Assembly: GCF_022201045.2 (NCBI RefSeq)
Contig: NC_068562.1
Location: 5,934,001-5,998,000, forward strand
DNA: 64,000 nucleotides
Origin: Citrus sinensis
Taxonomy: Eukaryota > Streptophyta > Magnoliopsida > Sapindales > Rutaceae
Direction of reading: 5' to 3'
Shown in pieces: positions 24,220 through 36,686 of the stretch. Positions within the stretch are counted from its first letter, which is position 1. Every line of letters begins with the position of its first letter. The translations under genes and the position numbers were made by a program. The notes under the pieces were generated by a model that was not told the DNA's origin, ran no database searches, and saw nothing but the letters and a program-made list of their open reading frames with translations.

Positions 24220-27200
24220 GCATAATGAAATTAAATTTAAACTAGCTAGTCCATAATTTTATAAACTAAACATTAGAATTGAATCGAACTAAACTAAATT
24301 AATCCAAGTTCAATTTTGTTTGATTCTATGATTTGGTTCGAGCAATTATTTTTTATACTTTATGAAAAATGACATAATTGTAATATACTATTACTACAAT
24401 AATAATCTTCACAAAATTAAACAACACAATAAAGTGCAACAATTGTCAAGAAATTCCTTGTAAATTACAAAAGAAACTTCAAATCTTCATTACTGCTGAA
24501 TACTCTTCCAATTAACATTTTTTGATCATTCAACTTTTACATTCATAATACCTATAGGGTGCGTTTGGTACACTGTATTGTATTATGTTGTATTGCATTA
24601 TTTTAATGCTGGTGTATTATGTTATGCTGTATTGCATTAGTATTATATTATAACAATACTGTACAATGTTTGGTGCTACACTATACTGTAATAATTTTTA
24701 ATTAAACTATATTTGGTGTTACATTATATTGTATTAATTTTTATGATTAATTAAATTAAATAATTAAAAATTATATTTATTAATACTTAGAAAAATAATA
24801 AATATAGAAATCTTAATTGTAGAAATTTAACAATTTTTTAGTAAATATTAAAAATTAATGATTAAATTTCTAAAATTTGTATTATAATTATGATAAAATA
24901 AATTTATAAAATTTAATATTATATGTAAATAATAAATTTAGATTATAATTGTTAATATAAATTAATAAATTATTATTCAATAATATTAAATTATATTTTA
25001 ATTTACAATATATTATTATTTTTACATTTTAATATATTAATAAATTTATAATTTAATATAAATAATTATAAATATTTAAATTTGTATAAATTTAAATAAT
25101 ATTAATTTTAAAATTAATATTAATGTAAATAATATTATAATATTAATATATTGTTTACATTAATCATTAATCATTAATAAATAAAATAATATTATCATAT
25201 AATTCTAACAATAACTTTGCACTATCAATCAATCATTTCGTAGTTGACTACATAAGAGTTTCTTTAGAAATCTTTACAAATAAATTGAATTAGTAGATGC
25301 TGCTAAAGGGAGTGGTGAAGCCATACGCAAAAAGGAAGAGACTCGTAGAATAACAGAGGTAAGCATACCAACTGTTGAGTCCAAATAAAATTAATTGATT
25401 GAAGAGATTATATAATATATCTTCTATATTAGAGTATACTTTTTCATAAATTAGATTATTTTTATATGTGTATTCGATTAATCACATTATGATTAAATAC
25501 ATGTGGTACGAACCCAACAAATGAGATAGCATATATCGATAATATTAGGAAAAAAAAAATCATTTGATTGTGCATATAGGCACACCAGTTGACATATTAA
25601 CACTCTCTAAACTCGAATATAGCCATTACTCGTGTGTCGAGTGATTTACCGATAAGGTGTTAACTCACAGATACTACCATTTGTTAACATATAATGCCAC
25701 TCGCAATAGTGTTAATTGCTACATGATAAACGTTGTTTGATATATTGCATAAGAAATGCCAACTTCTTTTTTTTGGTTAAAAAAAAAAAGAATAAAGATG
25801 TGCTAACTCATTTGTATTAAATTTTCACTCTGACACATGTTGGACCTTACCATAATAACTTTAAATTATAAAGAGTACAGAAATGTTACCAAATATTTTT
25901 TATGCATCTTAAAAGCATCATTTTGTTTTTAAACCAAAACTTGTTCCAACAAAATCATCCAAATTCATTTGAACCCACAAATTTTCTACATGAAAACCCA
26001 TTGAGAATATCAAATTTGCCGATTTCAAAATTAAGTGAATGCTTTGGATAGATCGACCGGTGATAGGTTGCGAGACATCATCAGAACTTTGAGACATAAT
26101 TTAGGTTTTGTTAGATCGGCCCAAAAATTCTACGTTGTTCAATTGATTGGATTACTATGGGTAAGTAGCACTTTTTTTCTTTAATTTTTTAGCTTATATT
26201 TCATATTATTTTGTTGGCCTGCCACGTTAGATAAAAAAATGGGTAGATCTTGAATTCATGAAGATTTTGACTGATCATTACATAAAAAATTGAGTAGATC
26301 TCGAATCTAGAATGATATTGACACACAAGCAATATAGGGATAAAATTAAACCAAATTCACTGATTTTTTTAATTATTTTTTGTGTATAATAATTTTGATT
26401 CATGTATCTGTGCTTAATTTTTGTGCTGCTTGTTCATTTGGTTGTTGAGGTAAACCATATATTTTTAAAATTTTGAAAAAAAGAACATTATTTTATATAT
26501 TTAATCCTATAATAGTAATTAATATGTAACTTAAGATCTTTAATTATTATAAATGCTTACTTATTTTCACATAAGACGATTTTTAGTGTTTATAGAACAT
26601 CGTTCCTTATTCGTCAACTAATTACCACATGTACATATTATCATGATTGAATAAAGTATATATATGATAATGAATGAATAAAAAATAAACAGTAAGAATA
26701 CCCATTTTTTTAAAGAAGATAATCGACTTTTAATAACTTAACAAATTTGAATTGATTTATAGTGCTTATACTATAAGTTACAGATATGTTGTTGCAGTCA
26801 AACTTTATTAATTATTTTTAATTGACAAACCATATGTATAAGTTACAGAAAATAAAGCATGAAAGCAGTGGGTGTAATGAAAGCAGAAAATAATCCCTAT
26901 TATTTTTATAATAACAATAATTTTATTGCAGTAAAATTTTAAAATATTACTTTTATTTTTAAACATATTTTTATTCATATTTATTATAAATTAAGATAAA
27001 TTATACAAATAAAAATTAAAATAAAATAATTAAGTACTAAAAATAAAAAATATATATTTCATGTGAACAAAAAATTAATAATAGGATATCTTTCTTGTAC
27101 ATTTTATTATTTTTTAAATATTTTTCTCATAATAAATATATATCTTATATCCCAAAATAAATTATCAAGCAAATAACCCATTCACCTCCCTTTTCTTTCA

Positions 27201-28703
27201 ATTTTTTTTGGTGTTAGTGGGCCTTTTGGATATTATAAAAATAGTAAGAGGTAAGTGGCATTGATATTGAGGTCTGCTGTACGAAAAAAAATAAAATTGT
27301 AACTCCAAAATAAAAATTAATAGTGTATAGTAAATGTAACTTTAAAATAATTATTTTGATAAAATTAATAAAGATATTATAAGTTTTTTTAATATAAGTA
27401 GTAGATTAAATTAATTCAAATTACAATAATTAATGTTTAACAAAATTTTAATATTATAATTTTTAAGGCACAATTATTTAATTTCAACACCAAATAAGGT
27501 TTAAGTGTGAATGATTCAATAATCAAATTGTTATTTGTGGGTTATGTTCTAAATAGTCTGTATGTGTTATGGTACAAATTTCATTCACATAAATTGCATA
27601 TGAAAACATTGAATTTATAACAAATTTTGACAAGTCATCCTCATATAAGTTTTATAAAACAGAGCATGATTGTAGAAAAAATAAAGTTGCTTGCAGTAAT
27701 AGTGTTGACCTAATTTTTTTTTTTGATAAGTAGTGTTGACCTAATTTGATAATTAATAATGTTAGAACATATCCAAAAGTCTCTATAAATTTTATTTTTA
27801 AAATATCTATTTGCTTACCCATGTGGCAAATGGAAGGGTAGAAAAATATGATATTCTCCAAAAGACTCTTCAAATAAAAATAAGTTAATAATATTTTAAT
27901 CAAATAATTATTTTTTAAAAAAAAAAGTCAATAGCAATTAAAACACTTCTCTCTCTTTCTCTAATAAAAAATAATAAAATAAAAATAGGTTAATATTATT
28001 TTAATCAAATAATTATTTTTTTAAAAGAAAAATCAATAGCAATTAAAATACTTCTCTTTTTTTCTCTAATAAAAATAATAAAATATAAATTGAAGAGGAA
28101 GAAATCAACTCTCTAAATTTGAAGAGAGAGAATCATTTGTTATTTAAAGAATTTTAATTAGAGTGTCTTTTAGAACTTTAAATATTGTTGTGCGTGTACC
28201 ACTTCAAATAAATAATAAAATTTTATTTGAAAAACTTTTTGGTGATGCTCTTAGTCATTATTAAAAATGTATCACAAACATGGTGCTTTGAGTAATGATT
28301 TTAGATATTTTTTTTAAGAAATACATTTCATGTCCATTGAGAAGAAAAAAAGAAAGAATAGATTTTATTCTTGTCGTTTTCGTTAATTTTGAATTTACTT
28401 ATTTACTCTGCGCACTATAAATTAGAATTTTAAATGCTCTACGTGGGACTATTATTTTTTTAATACAAGTGTCACATTTTCATTACTTTATTTTGTTGGT
28501 AGTGTAGTTAAAAGTCCATTAATTAGGCTGACATTATGGATTTAAGAAGTGACAAAATTGTAATTTCCGAAAAGCATTTATCAAAATATTAAACAAAACA
28601 AGAAACTTGGAAAACCGGTAATAATAAGTTCATGAGTCGTAATTGAAAAGTTTTTATTTTTATTTTTTTTTTGAAAAAGTTGTAAAGATTAGAAAGAAAG
28701 AAA
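24220..28703. other. Large A+T-rich intergenic region
   Basis: No credible coding sequence. At 24556 there is an end-like motif TAGGGTGCGTTTGGTACACTG of the kind seen at hAT-like MITE ends, but no matching opposite end with a target-site duplication was found. A direct tandem duplication lies at 27876-28085. The remainder is long A/T runs and low-complexity DNA, consistent with decayed transposon remains. Confidence 0.4.
27876..28085. repeat. Two-copy tandem duplication, about 105-bp unit
   Basis: Both copies run AAAAATA(A/G)GTTAAT, TTTTAATCAAATAATTATTT, a run of A, GTCAATAGCAATTAAAA-type sequence, CTTCTCT(C/T)n and CTAATAAAA. Copy 1 begins at 27876 and copy 2 at 27981. They differ by scattered substitutions and small indels, so the duplication is not very recent. 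Confidence 0.85.
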
Positions 28704-28744
28704 ATTGGCGGCAACTTTTGCGGGCAAATGAAAATTTTTGCCGC
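28704..28744 (+). promoter_or_regulatory. Cluster of three E2F-like sites upstream of MET1
   Basis: Three matches to the plant E2F consensus WTTSSCSS fall within 41 bp: ATTGGCGG (28704-28711, +), TTTGCCCG (28728-28721, minus strand) and TTTGCCGC (28737-28744, +). They lie 164-204 bp before the MET1 start codon, in the promoter or leader. MET1 in Arabidopsis is a cell-cycle-linked gene reported to be under retinoblastoma-pathway control, so the placement is functionally sensible. Binding is inferred, not shown. Confidence 0.6.
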
Positions 28745-28907
28745 CCATTTTATTTTCTTCAGTTTCTCTATATCTCATCCATTTGTGTATTTTTGAAAAG
28801 AGAGAAAAAAAAAAAAAAATCAATCAGCGACCGTCGTAAGAATAGACTTTGACATTGCAGCTCCTCCGTCAAATTCACAAGAATCTAAGAGCAGAAGAAA
28901 GTTGAAA

Positions 28908-31900
28908 ATGGGATCGGCGGCTCTGTTGGATTCAAAAGAGTCGAATGATCAGAAGGCCACAGATTCTTCAGGTAATTTTTATTTTATATTTCTATGATAA
29001 ACTTTTGTAAGTGATTATTGAAAGCAATAAGTGATATTAATCTTGTTGTGTTGCTTCGTATTCCCAAATTGCATATGGCTTGTGATGAATAAACCCTTTT
29101 CAGATTTTAGGTTTCTAGTGAGGTTGAGATCTCTAGTGTAACTCATAATGACAATTGTTGTTAGTTATTATTACTGTTATTTATTTATTTATTTATTTTT
29201 TTAATTAGGCTTCACTCTTTATTGACTTCATTTTCATTGGTTCCTTTAATATCTGTGCAAATTCATCAAGTGTCGGATTAAGGACACTATTCATTTTTGG
29301 GTATTATAGCGTGTTCCTCATATCTTAGCAATTAACGAAGAGAATCTTGGGTTGGTTAGTTTTGCAGATTCAATGCTATTTCTTATAGTCACCCAGCTGT
29401 ATGTTTGTGCGTAATGTTTGAAATTCTCTGTCCCCATGCTTATGCCAAATACTTGTGCGTTTTTAGATTGCTTTTCTGCTTTTATTTCTCCTTTCTTTTT
29501 CTTAGTGCAGTGCATCAATAATAATAATATCTTCTTAAGCTCAGAAGCTTACAATCTATTTATTGTGTTGCTGTTGTCTTTTGTAATAGAAATGAAGAAC
29601 AAGAAACGGAAACCAAAATCTGAAGTTCCTGAAACAAAGGACTCAACAAGTGGCCAGAAAGAAAAAATGAAAAAATTGTCCCAGGACAGTGAGGAGCCTC
29701 GGAAAAGGCCAAAGCGAATGGCTGCTTGTACTGATTTCAAAGAAAAATCTGTTCGTATATCTGAAAAGTCCTATCTAGTTGAAGCAAAGAAAGATCAGTA
29801 TGCAGATGATGAGATTGTAGCTGTAGGCCTGACTGCTAGGCAAGATGGTGATCGCCCCAATAGAAGGCTAAACGATTTTATTTTGCATGATGAAAATGGT
29901 TTGCCGCAGCCCCTTGAAATGTTGGAAATTGATGATTTGTTTATTTCTGGTCTCATATTGCCCCTACAAGAAAGTTCTGACAGAGAGAAGGAAAAGGGTG
30001 TCAGATGTGAAGGCTTTGGACGGATAGAATCATGGAGCATCTCTGGTTATGAAGATGGTTCTCCTGTAATATGGCTTTCTACTGATATAGCTGATTATGA
30101 TTGCCTTAAACCAGCCAGTAGTTACAAGAAATATTATGAACTTTTCTTTGAAAAGGCTCGGGCTTGTATAGAGGTTTACAAAAAACTGTCAAAAACTTCT
30201 GGTGGGAACTCTGATTGTAGTATTGATGAGTTGCTTGCTGGGGTGGTCCGATCAATGAGTGGAAGCAAGTGCTTTCGAGGTGGGGTATCCATCAAAGATT
30301 TTGTAATTTCTCAGGGTGAATTTATTTTTAACCAACTAATAGGTTTGGATGAGACATCAAAGAAGAATGATCAGAAATTTGCAGAATTGCCAGTTCTTGT
30401 TGCATTAAAAGAAGAGAGTAGCAAGCGTGAAAACTTTGTGCAAGTAAATGCTGCATCTTTAGGTGGTAATTTGGCTATTGGTTCTAAAGTTGGAGATGGA
30501 GATGGTAAAATGGATCAATACGGTTCATCCACTTGTCCAGCTGATGAAGATGAGGATGCAAAATTGGCAAGGCTTTTGCAAGAAGAGGAGCTCTGGCAAT
30601 CGAAGAAGCAGAAGAAAACACAGGGTTCAACTTCTGGAATGAACAAGTTCTACATCAAAATAAATGAAGATGAGATTGCAAATGATTATCCTTTCCCTGT
30701 ATTTTACCGACCATCTGAGGAAGAATTTGATGAGCTCTTAGCTTATGATAGTGATTATGACAGTTGTGACATTGATCAGCTCCCCCGAAGGATGCTTCAT
30801 GATTGGTCACTTTACAATTCAGATTCAAGGTTGATTTCCTTGGAGCTTTTGCCGATGAAACCTTGTGAAGATATTGATGTGACAATCTTTGGGTCAGGAA
30901 AAATGATTTCTGATGAAGGAAGTGGATTCTGTCTTGATACTGATTCTAGTCAGTCTACCTCGGGGGTTTCAGGAGCACAGGATGCTGGAGGGTTTCCAAT
31001 TTATTTGAGTTCAATCAAGGAGTGGATGATTGAGTTCGGATCGTCAATGATTTTCATTTCTATCCGAACTGATATGGCTTGGTAATGTGCCTATTTTCTT
31101 GCATAATGGTTCAACATAGGCTTTTTTTTATAAAAAATTTTTTTCCCTGCTTTGTCTTGTTATTATTTTGCCTGTACTTGTTGAGGTAGGTGTCTGTAGA
31201 AATGGTTTTTATTAATGTCTCATGTTTATCTTTGCTGGGAGAAGTTTGAAATTATAAATTCACGCATTAAAAAATAATTTAGAATTAGCAAGAATAAGTG
31301 ATGGGTAGATTCAGTCTGTGTATATCAAGAAAAAAAATCTTGGCAAATCATTGCTATTATTTTCTAAAATATTCTTGAGAACGGGGTATCGGTGATATAA
31401 TTACAAAATCTGTATTGATGACCAGGGCAATTTCTATCCATATTCCAGGTACAGACTTGGCAAGCCATCAAAACAATATGCTCCTTGGTATGAACCGGTT
31501 CTGAAAACAGCAAGAGTTGCAATAAGTATTATTACAATGCTGAAGGAGCAAACTCGAGTATCAAGGCTTTCTTTCACAGATGTAATCAAGCGGTTATCGG
31601 AGATCAAGAAGGATCAGCATTCTTACATCTCTTCTGATCCAGCTGCTGTTGAGAGATACGTGGTTGTGCATGGGCAGATAGTTCTGCAACTTTTTGCAGA
31701 ATATCCTGATGAGCAGATCAAAAAGTGTGCATTCATTATTGGTCTTATGAAAAAAATGGAGGAGAGACACCATACCAAATGGTTAGTGAAGAAAAAGAAA
31801 GTACAAAAGAGTGAAATAAATTTGAACCCTAGAGCATCTATGGGACCTGTAGTAGTATCCAAAAGAAAGGTTATGCAGGCAACAACAACAAGACTTATCA

Positions 31901-34900
31901 ACAGAATTTGGGGTGAGTACTATTCAAATTACTCGCCAGAAGATGGAAAGGAAGAAACTGCTTGTGAAGCCAATGAGGATGAAGAGGTTGAGGAGCAAGG
32001 GGAAAATGAAGAAGATGACACTGAAGTGGAGAAACTAATTTTGGAGGAAAGACGAATATCTTGCTCAGTGGCAGTGCAAATTAAATCACGTTCTACTAAG
32101 AAGGAAATAACATGGGAGGGGGAGTGTGTGCGCAAATCTGGTTTGGCTCTTTATAAAAAGGCAATTGTTCATGGAGAAGTGGTTTCTCTAGGGAGTGCAG
32201 TGTTGGTGGAAGTTGATGAATTGGATCAACTTCCTGTCATCTATTTTGTGGAATACATGTTTGAAGCCACAGGTGGATGCAAACTGTTTCATGGAATAAT
32301 AATGCAGAGAGGATCTCATACTGTTCTTGGCAATACAGCTAACGAGAGGGAGGTATTTCTAACAAATCAGTGTAGGGATTTAGAATTGCAGGATATTAAA
32401 CAGACTGTGGTTGTTGATATTCGATCAGTGCCTTGGGGGCATCAGCATCGGAAGGATATTGCCAATGCCGATAAAGTCGACAGAGCAAGAGCAGAGGAGA
32501 GGAAGAAGAAAGGACTGCCAACAGAATATTACTGTAAAAGTTTGTACTGGCCCGAAAGGGGGGCTTTCTTTATTCTTCCTGTTGATAGTATGGGCCTTGG
32601 TGTGGGTTCTTGCCATGCTTGTGGCACAAAGGAGTCTGAGAAGGAAAAAGAAACATTTAAAGTGCATTCAAAGACCAGTTTTGTGTATGGGACAACTGAG
32701 TACTTTGTTCATGATTATGTCTACATAAGCCCCCACCACTTTACATGGGATAAAGCTGAGGGTGAAACTTTCAAGGCTGGGAGGAATGTGGGGCTGAAGC
32801 CTTATGTTGTTTGCCAACTGTTGGAGATCATTGTCCCAAAGGAACCCAAGCGAGCAGAAGTAAAATCTACCCAGGTCAAAGTTAGAAGATTTTTTAGACC
32901 AGATGATATTTCAGCAGAGAAGGCATATTGTTCTGACATTCGAGAGGTATGAGATGCGTAAAATAGAAAACAAAAAAAACTTTCCCTGCATCTCTTGTAA
33001 TTCTTTGGCTATATTATTATGATGGTACGCAAAAGCCCTTTCCTTGGTATCTTATGGACCTCCACTGATCTGTGTGGCTTAATTTTCAGGTCTACTACAG
33101 TGAAGAAACACATCTTATTTTTGTTGAGGCTATAGCAGGGAAATGTGAAGTCAGAAAGAAAAATGACATTCCTGCTTGCAATGCTCCTGCAATCTTTCAG
33201 CATATCTTCTTCTGTGAACATCTGTATGATCCTTCTAAAGGGTCCCTCAAGCAGGTAATCTCTCCCTTTCTTCCTAATTTGGTAGTGCTCTTGTTTATCA
33301 TTTATTTTTTTTTTTGGGAGTTTGAAGGCTTTAAAACTGTGTTAATTACTTCTGTACCATTTCAAGTTGCATATAAGGAGACTTTCCTCTATTGGATGCT
33401 ATTTTATCTTTTCAATTTCATTTGTGAACAGCTGCCTGCTCATATCAAACTGAGGTACTCAAGTGGGAGTCTGGATAGTGAAGCTGCATCAAGAAGGAAG
33501 AAGGGAAAGTGTATAGAGGGAGAAGACGAGTTAGAAGTTGAGAAACAAGGAGGGGCATCTCAGGAAAATCATCTCGCCACATTGGATATTTTTGCAGGCT
33601 GTGGTGGCTTGTCGGAAGGATTGCAACAATCTGGTACATTTAGTTTAGTCTACCATTTTTTTTTTGTTTGGGGGGGGGGGGGGCAGAATCTGTTTGTAAT
33701 GCATATTTTTCATGCCCTTCCTGACTGGCCATTCACTTTTGCCAAAAAAAAAAAATCTACAGGGATATCATCAACCAAGTGGGCGATTGAATATGAAGAA
33801 CCTGCTGGAGAAGCATTTAAACTCAATCATCCAGAGTCATTGATGCTTATCAATAATTGTAACGTGATTCTTAGGTCAGTGGTTGCATTGAGATGAACAT
33901 GCATCCTTCCTTATAATATTGAGATAATTGATTATGGCTTGTATTGCAGGGCTGTGATGGAGAAGTGCGGGGATGCTGAGGACTGTGTATCAACTTCTGA
34001 GGCTGCTGAATTGGCTGCATCACTAGACGAGAATGTAATTAACAATCTGCCTTTACCAGGGCAGGTGGATTTCATTAATGGTGGTCCTCCATGCCAGGTA
34101 ATGTGGATTTCGGACCTTACCTCTGCTATTCAATATCGTGAGCAACTTTTTGACTTAAAAGCAAATGTTTGTTTTTTCCCCAGGGGTTTTCTGGTATGAA
34201 TAGGTTTAACCAAAGCACCTGGAGTAAAGTCCAGTGTGAGATGATCTTAGCATTCTTGTCTTTTGCTGATTACTTTCAGCCAAGGTACTTCCTCCTTGAG
34301 AATGTCAGGAATTTTGTCTCGTTCAATAAAGGACAAACATTCCGTCTAACATTGGCTTCACTACTTGAAATGGGTTATCAGGTACATGTTGCCCTACTGC
34401 TTAAGAGGGAATTGATTGTTAACTTTTATATGTTATATTTATTGAAGCATGCATGGCATTTATGAATTTTGCATGCAGATAACTTAGCTAGCTATCTTTG
34501 CATTTAGGTGAGGTTTGGTATCTTGGAAGCTGGAGCCTTTGGAGTTTCTCAGTCACGAAAACGGGCATTCATATGGGCAGCCTCCCCACATGATACCCTC
34601 CCTGAATGGCCCGAACCAATGCACGTATTTGCTGCCCCAGAGTTGAAAATCATGTTATCTGATAATTATCAGTATTCTGCTGTTCGGAGTACCGCAAATG
34701 GAGCTCCTTTCCGGGCAATGACCGTTAGAGATACAATAGGTGATTTGCCGGCAGTAGGTAATGGAGCTTCTAAGACAATTATGGAGGTAAGAAGGATTCA
34801 AACACATTTATTTGGGGGGATTCATTTGTAGTTTTGCACACCGAGAAGTTTTTTGAAACTATGTGGATCTTATTTTTGACATTTTGTTTGACAGTATCAA

Positions 34901-35658
34901 AATGATCCTGTCTCATGGTTCCAAAAGCGAATTCGAGGGAATATGGCTGTCTTGACTGATCATATATCAAAAGAAATGAATGAGCTGAATCTCATTCGTT
35001 GTCAAAAGATTCCAAAGCGGCCAGGTGCTGATTGGCATGACCTTCCAGATGAAAAGGTGCCAACAGCAGTAATTAGGTTCTTGCATATTTCTGTTTAAGC
35101 TTCGGCTTGTAAATGCTTGTTTTAATATTCATGAAATGCAGGTTAAATTGTCTACTGGACAAGTGGTAGATTTGATACCTTGGTGCCTGCCTAACACAGC
35201 CAAGCGACACAATCAATGGAAGGGGCTATTTGGAAGGCTTGATTGGGAAGGCAACTTCCCCACTTCCATTACGGATCCTCAACCCATGGGCAAGGTGGGT
35301 ATGTGCTTTCACCCTGACCAGGACAGGATTCTGACAGTTCGTGAATGCGCCAGATCCCAAGTAAGTTCTCAGCTTTCATAGTTCACTCCTTTCTTGTCAT
35401 CATATTTAAGTTTGACTATTTCCCGGTAGTGATTCAGAATCAAAGATACAATCTGATTTCATGATTAAGAGAACTAGTTTGGTGCAGCTGGGTATCACCT
35501 GTTTTCTTCTGTTAATGCAGGGTTTCCCCGATAGCTACCAGTTTCATGGCAGCATTCAACACAAACACCGTCAAATTGGGAATGCTGTCCCACCTACTTT
35601 AGCATTTGCACTGGGAAGAAAACTCAAGGAGGCTGTCGAAAGTAAGAGGTCTACATAA
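28908..35658 (+). CDS. MET1: DNA (cytosine-5)-methyltransferase 1, maintenance CG methylase
   Basis: Copies CG methylation onto the new strand after DNA replication, in the nucleus. Twelve exons: 28908-28971, 29590-31081, 31449-32946, 33090-33254, 33432-33633, 33763-33874, 33950-34097, 34184-34381, 34508-34786, 34895-35056, 35142-35360 and 35521-35658; 4677 bp, 1558 aa, the expected length. In order: a Lys-rich N-terminus; two replication-foci-targeting (RFD) regions ([20 protein letters not shown] and the [15 protein letters not shown] segment); an acidic linker; two BAH domains (about 690-1050); then the C5-methylase domain with motif I ([13 protein letters not shown]), catalytic PCQ (Cys1226), ENVRNF (Glu1266), QSRKR and the C-terminal RQIGNAVPP. 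There is no animal-type CXXC finger, as is usual in plants. All key residues are present. The convergent neighbour is the Smr-domain gene. Confidence 0.97.
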
Positions 35659-36686
35659 CGGGAAACTTGGCTTATTTCTGTATCATCCATTCACATACAT
35701 GAGGTATAGAAGGGTTAATGAGTGATAGTCAGCATTATAGTTGTTGAGAGCGCTGAAAGAAAATTGTCTGTCGATTCATTTCATATTTTTGGGCTGAAAT
35801 TAGTTGCCCAACTATTGAATTTGCAATTTCTTTAAGACTGTATTCACGAATCTGTATTGGATTATCAATCTTGTGTTCCTTTGGGAATTCTAACAAATTG
35901 AAGAAGTTAAGGGTCGGTAAAACAAATGCTTACCCACAATTCAAACCAATCACAAGCCAAGCTCTAAGCAGGTAAAATCAGGTCCATCGCTTCTCTATTA
36001 TATGGGTGCATGAATTTGAATAAATTTTATTCAAAGTTGAACTCAAATTAGAACTTTTGACAAAAAATTGTTGATTATCCACTTGAGATTTGCAACTTTT
36101 CATTTTTTTTTTTTAAATCGTGTTAACATTTTAAAAGGAATTCATCGTCTTTTTTTTTTAATATTCAATTAAGACAAAAATTTAAACTACTAACAAGGTA
36201 AAACAACATTTTTACCTCATCCACTGGTTACAAGAGACAAATTAAAAAAAAAAAAAAGAGCATCTGAAAATGCATTTTCCAGTTCATAGAGAAATGATAC
36301 CAGAACAATATGTCGGTCATATACTATTTGATCGTATTAGGGTAACAATGGGGCTACATTTTTTAATTGAAAAAAAAAATGAAAGTCAAGTAAACAAAAT
36401 CTCAGTTATAACCTACATGGCCCAAAAAAAAAATGACACCATAGTATTAATGAGTGAAATTATATTCTGAATGTTGCACCAACCGATAATTAATTATTTG
36501 ATATTTCTGATAACAATGAGGACCCTTCCAACTAGTACTAATGTACATAGGCGTCATCAAACAGAGTAATTGTGAAATCAGAAACATCTGTCTGGAATAA
36601 ATCCCTCTACTAAAATGATGAAGTACATAATAATTTATGATGCAAGGCTATGAATCTTCACCAAAGTTTATTTTTTGCCGAAATGT
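35659..36686. other. Convergent intergenic region between MET1 and the Smr-domain gene
   Basis: Holds the two 3'-UTRs and A+T-rich DNA with homopolymer runs. No gene was recognised; an open frame at 36270-36470 has no family resemblance. Confidence 0.4.

Noticed and set aside
24556-24680. hAT-like end TAGGGTGCGTTTGGTACACTG
   Set aside because: No inverted partner with a matching 8-bp duplication was found downstream; candidate ends near 27490 have unrelated flanks.
29418-29589. Possible in-frame N-terminal extension of the large MET1 exon
   Set aside because: It is T-rich and intron-like and ends at an AATAG acceptor; joining 28908-28971 to 29590 restores the frame and gives the expected length.
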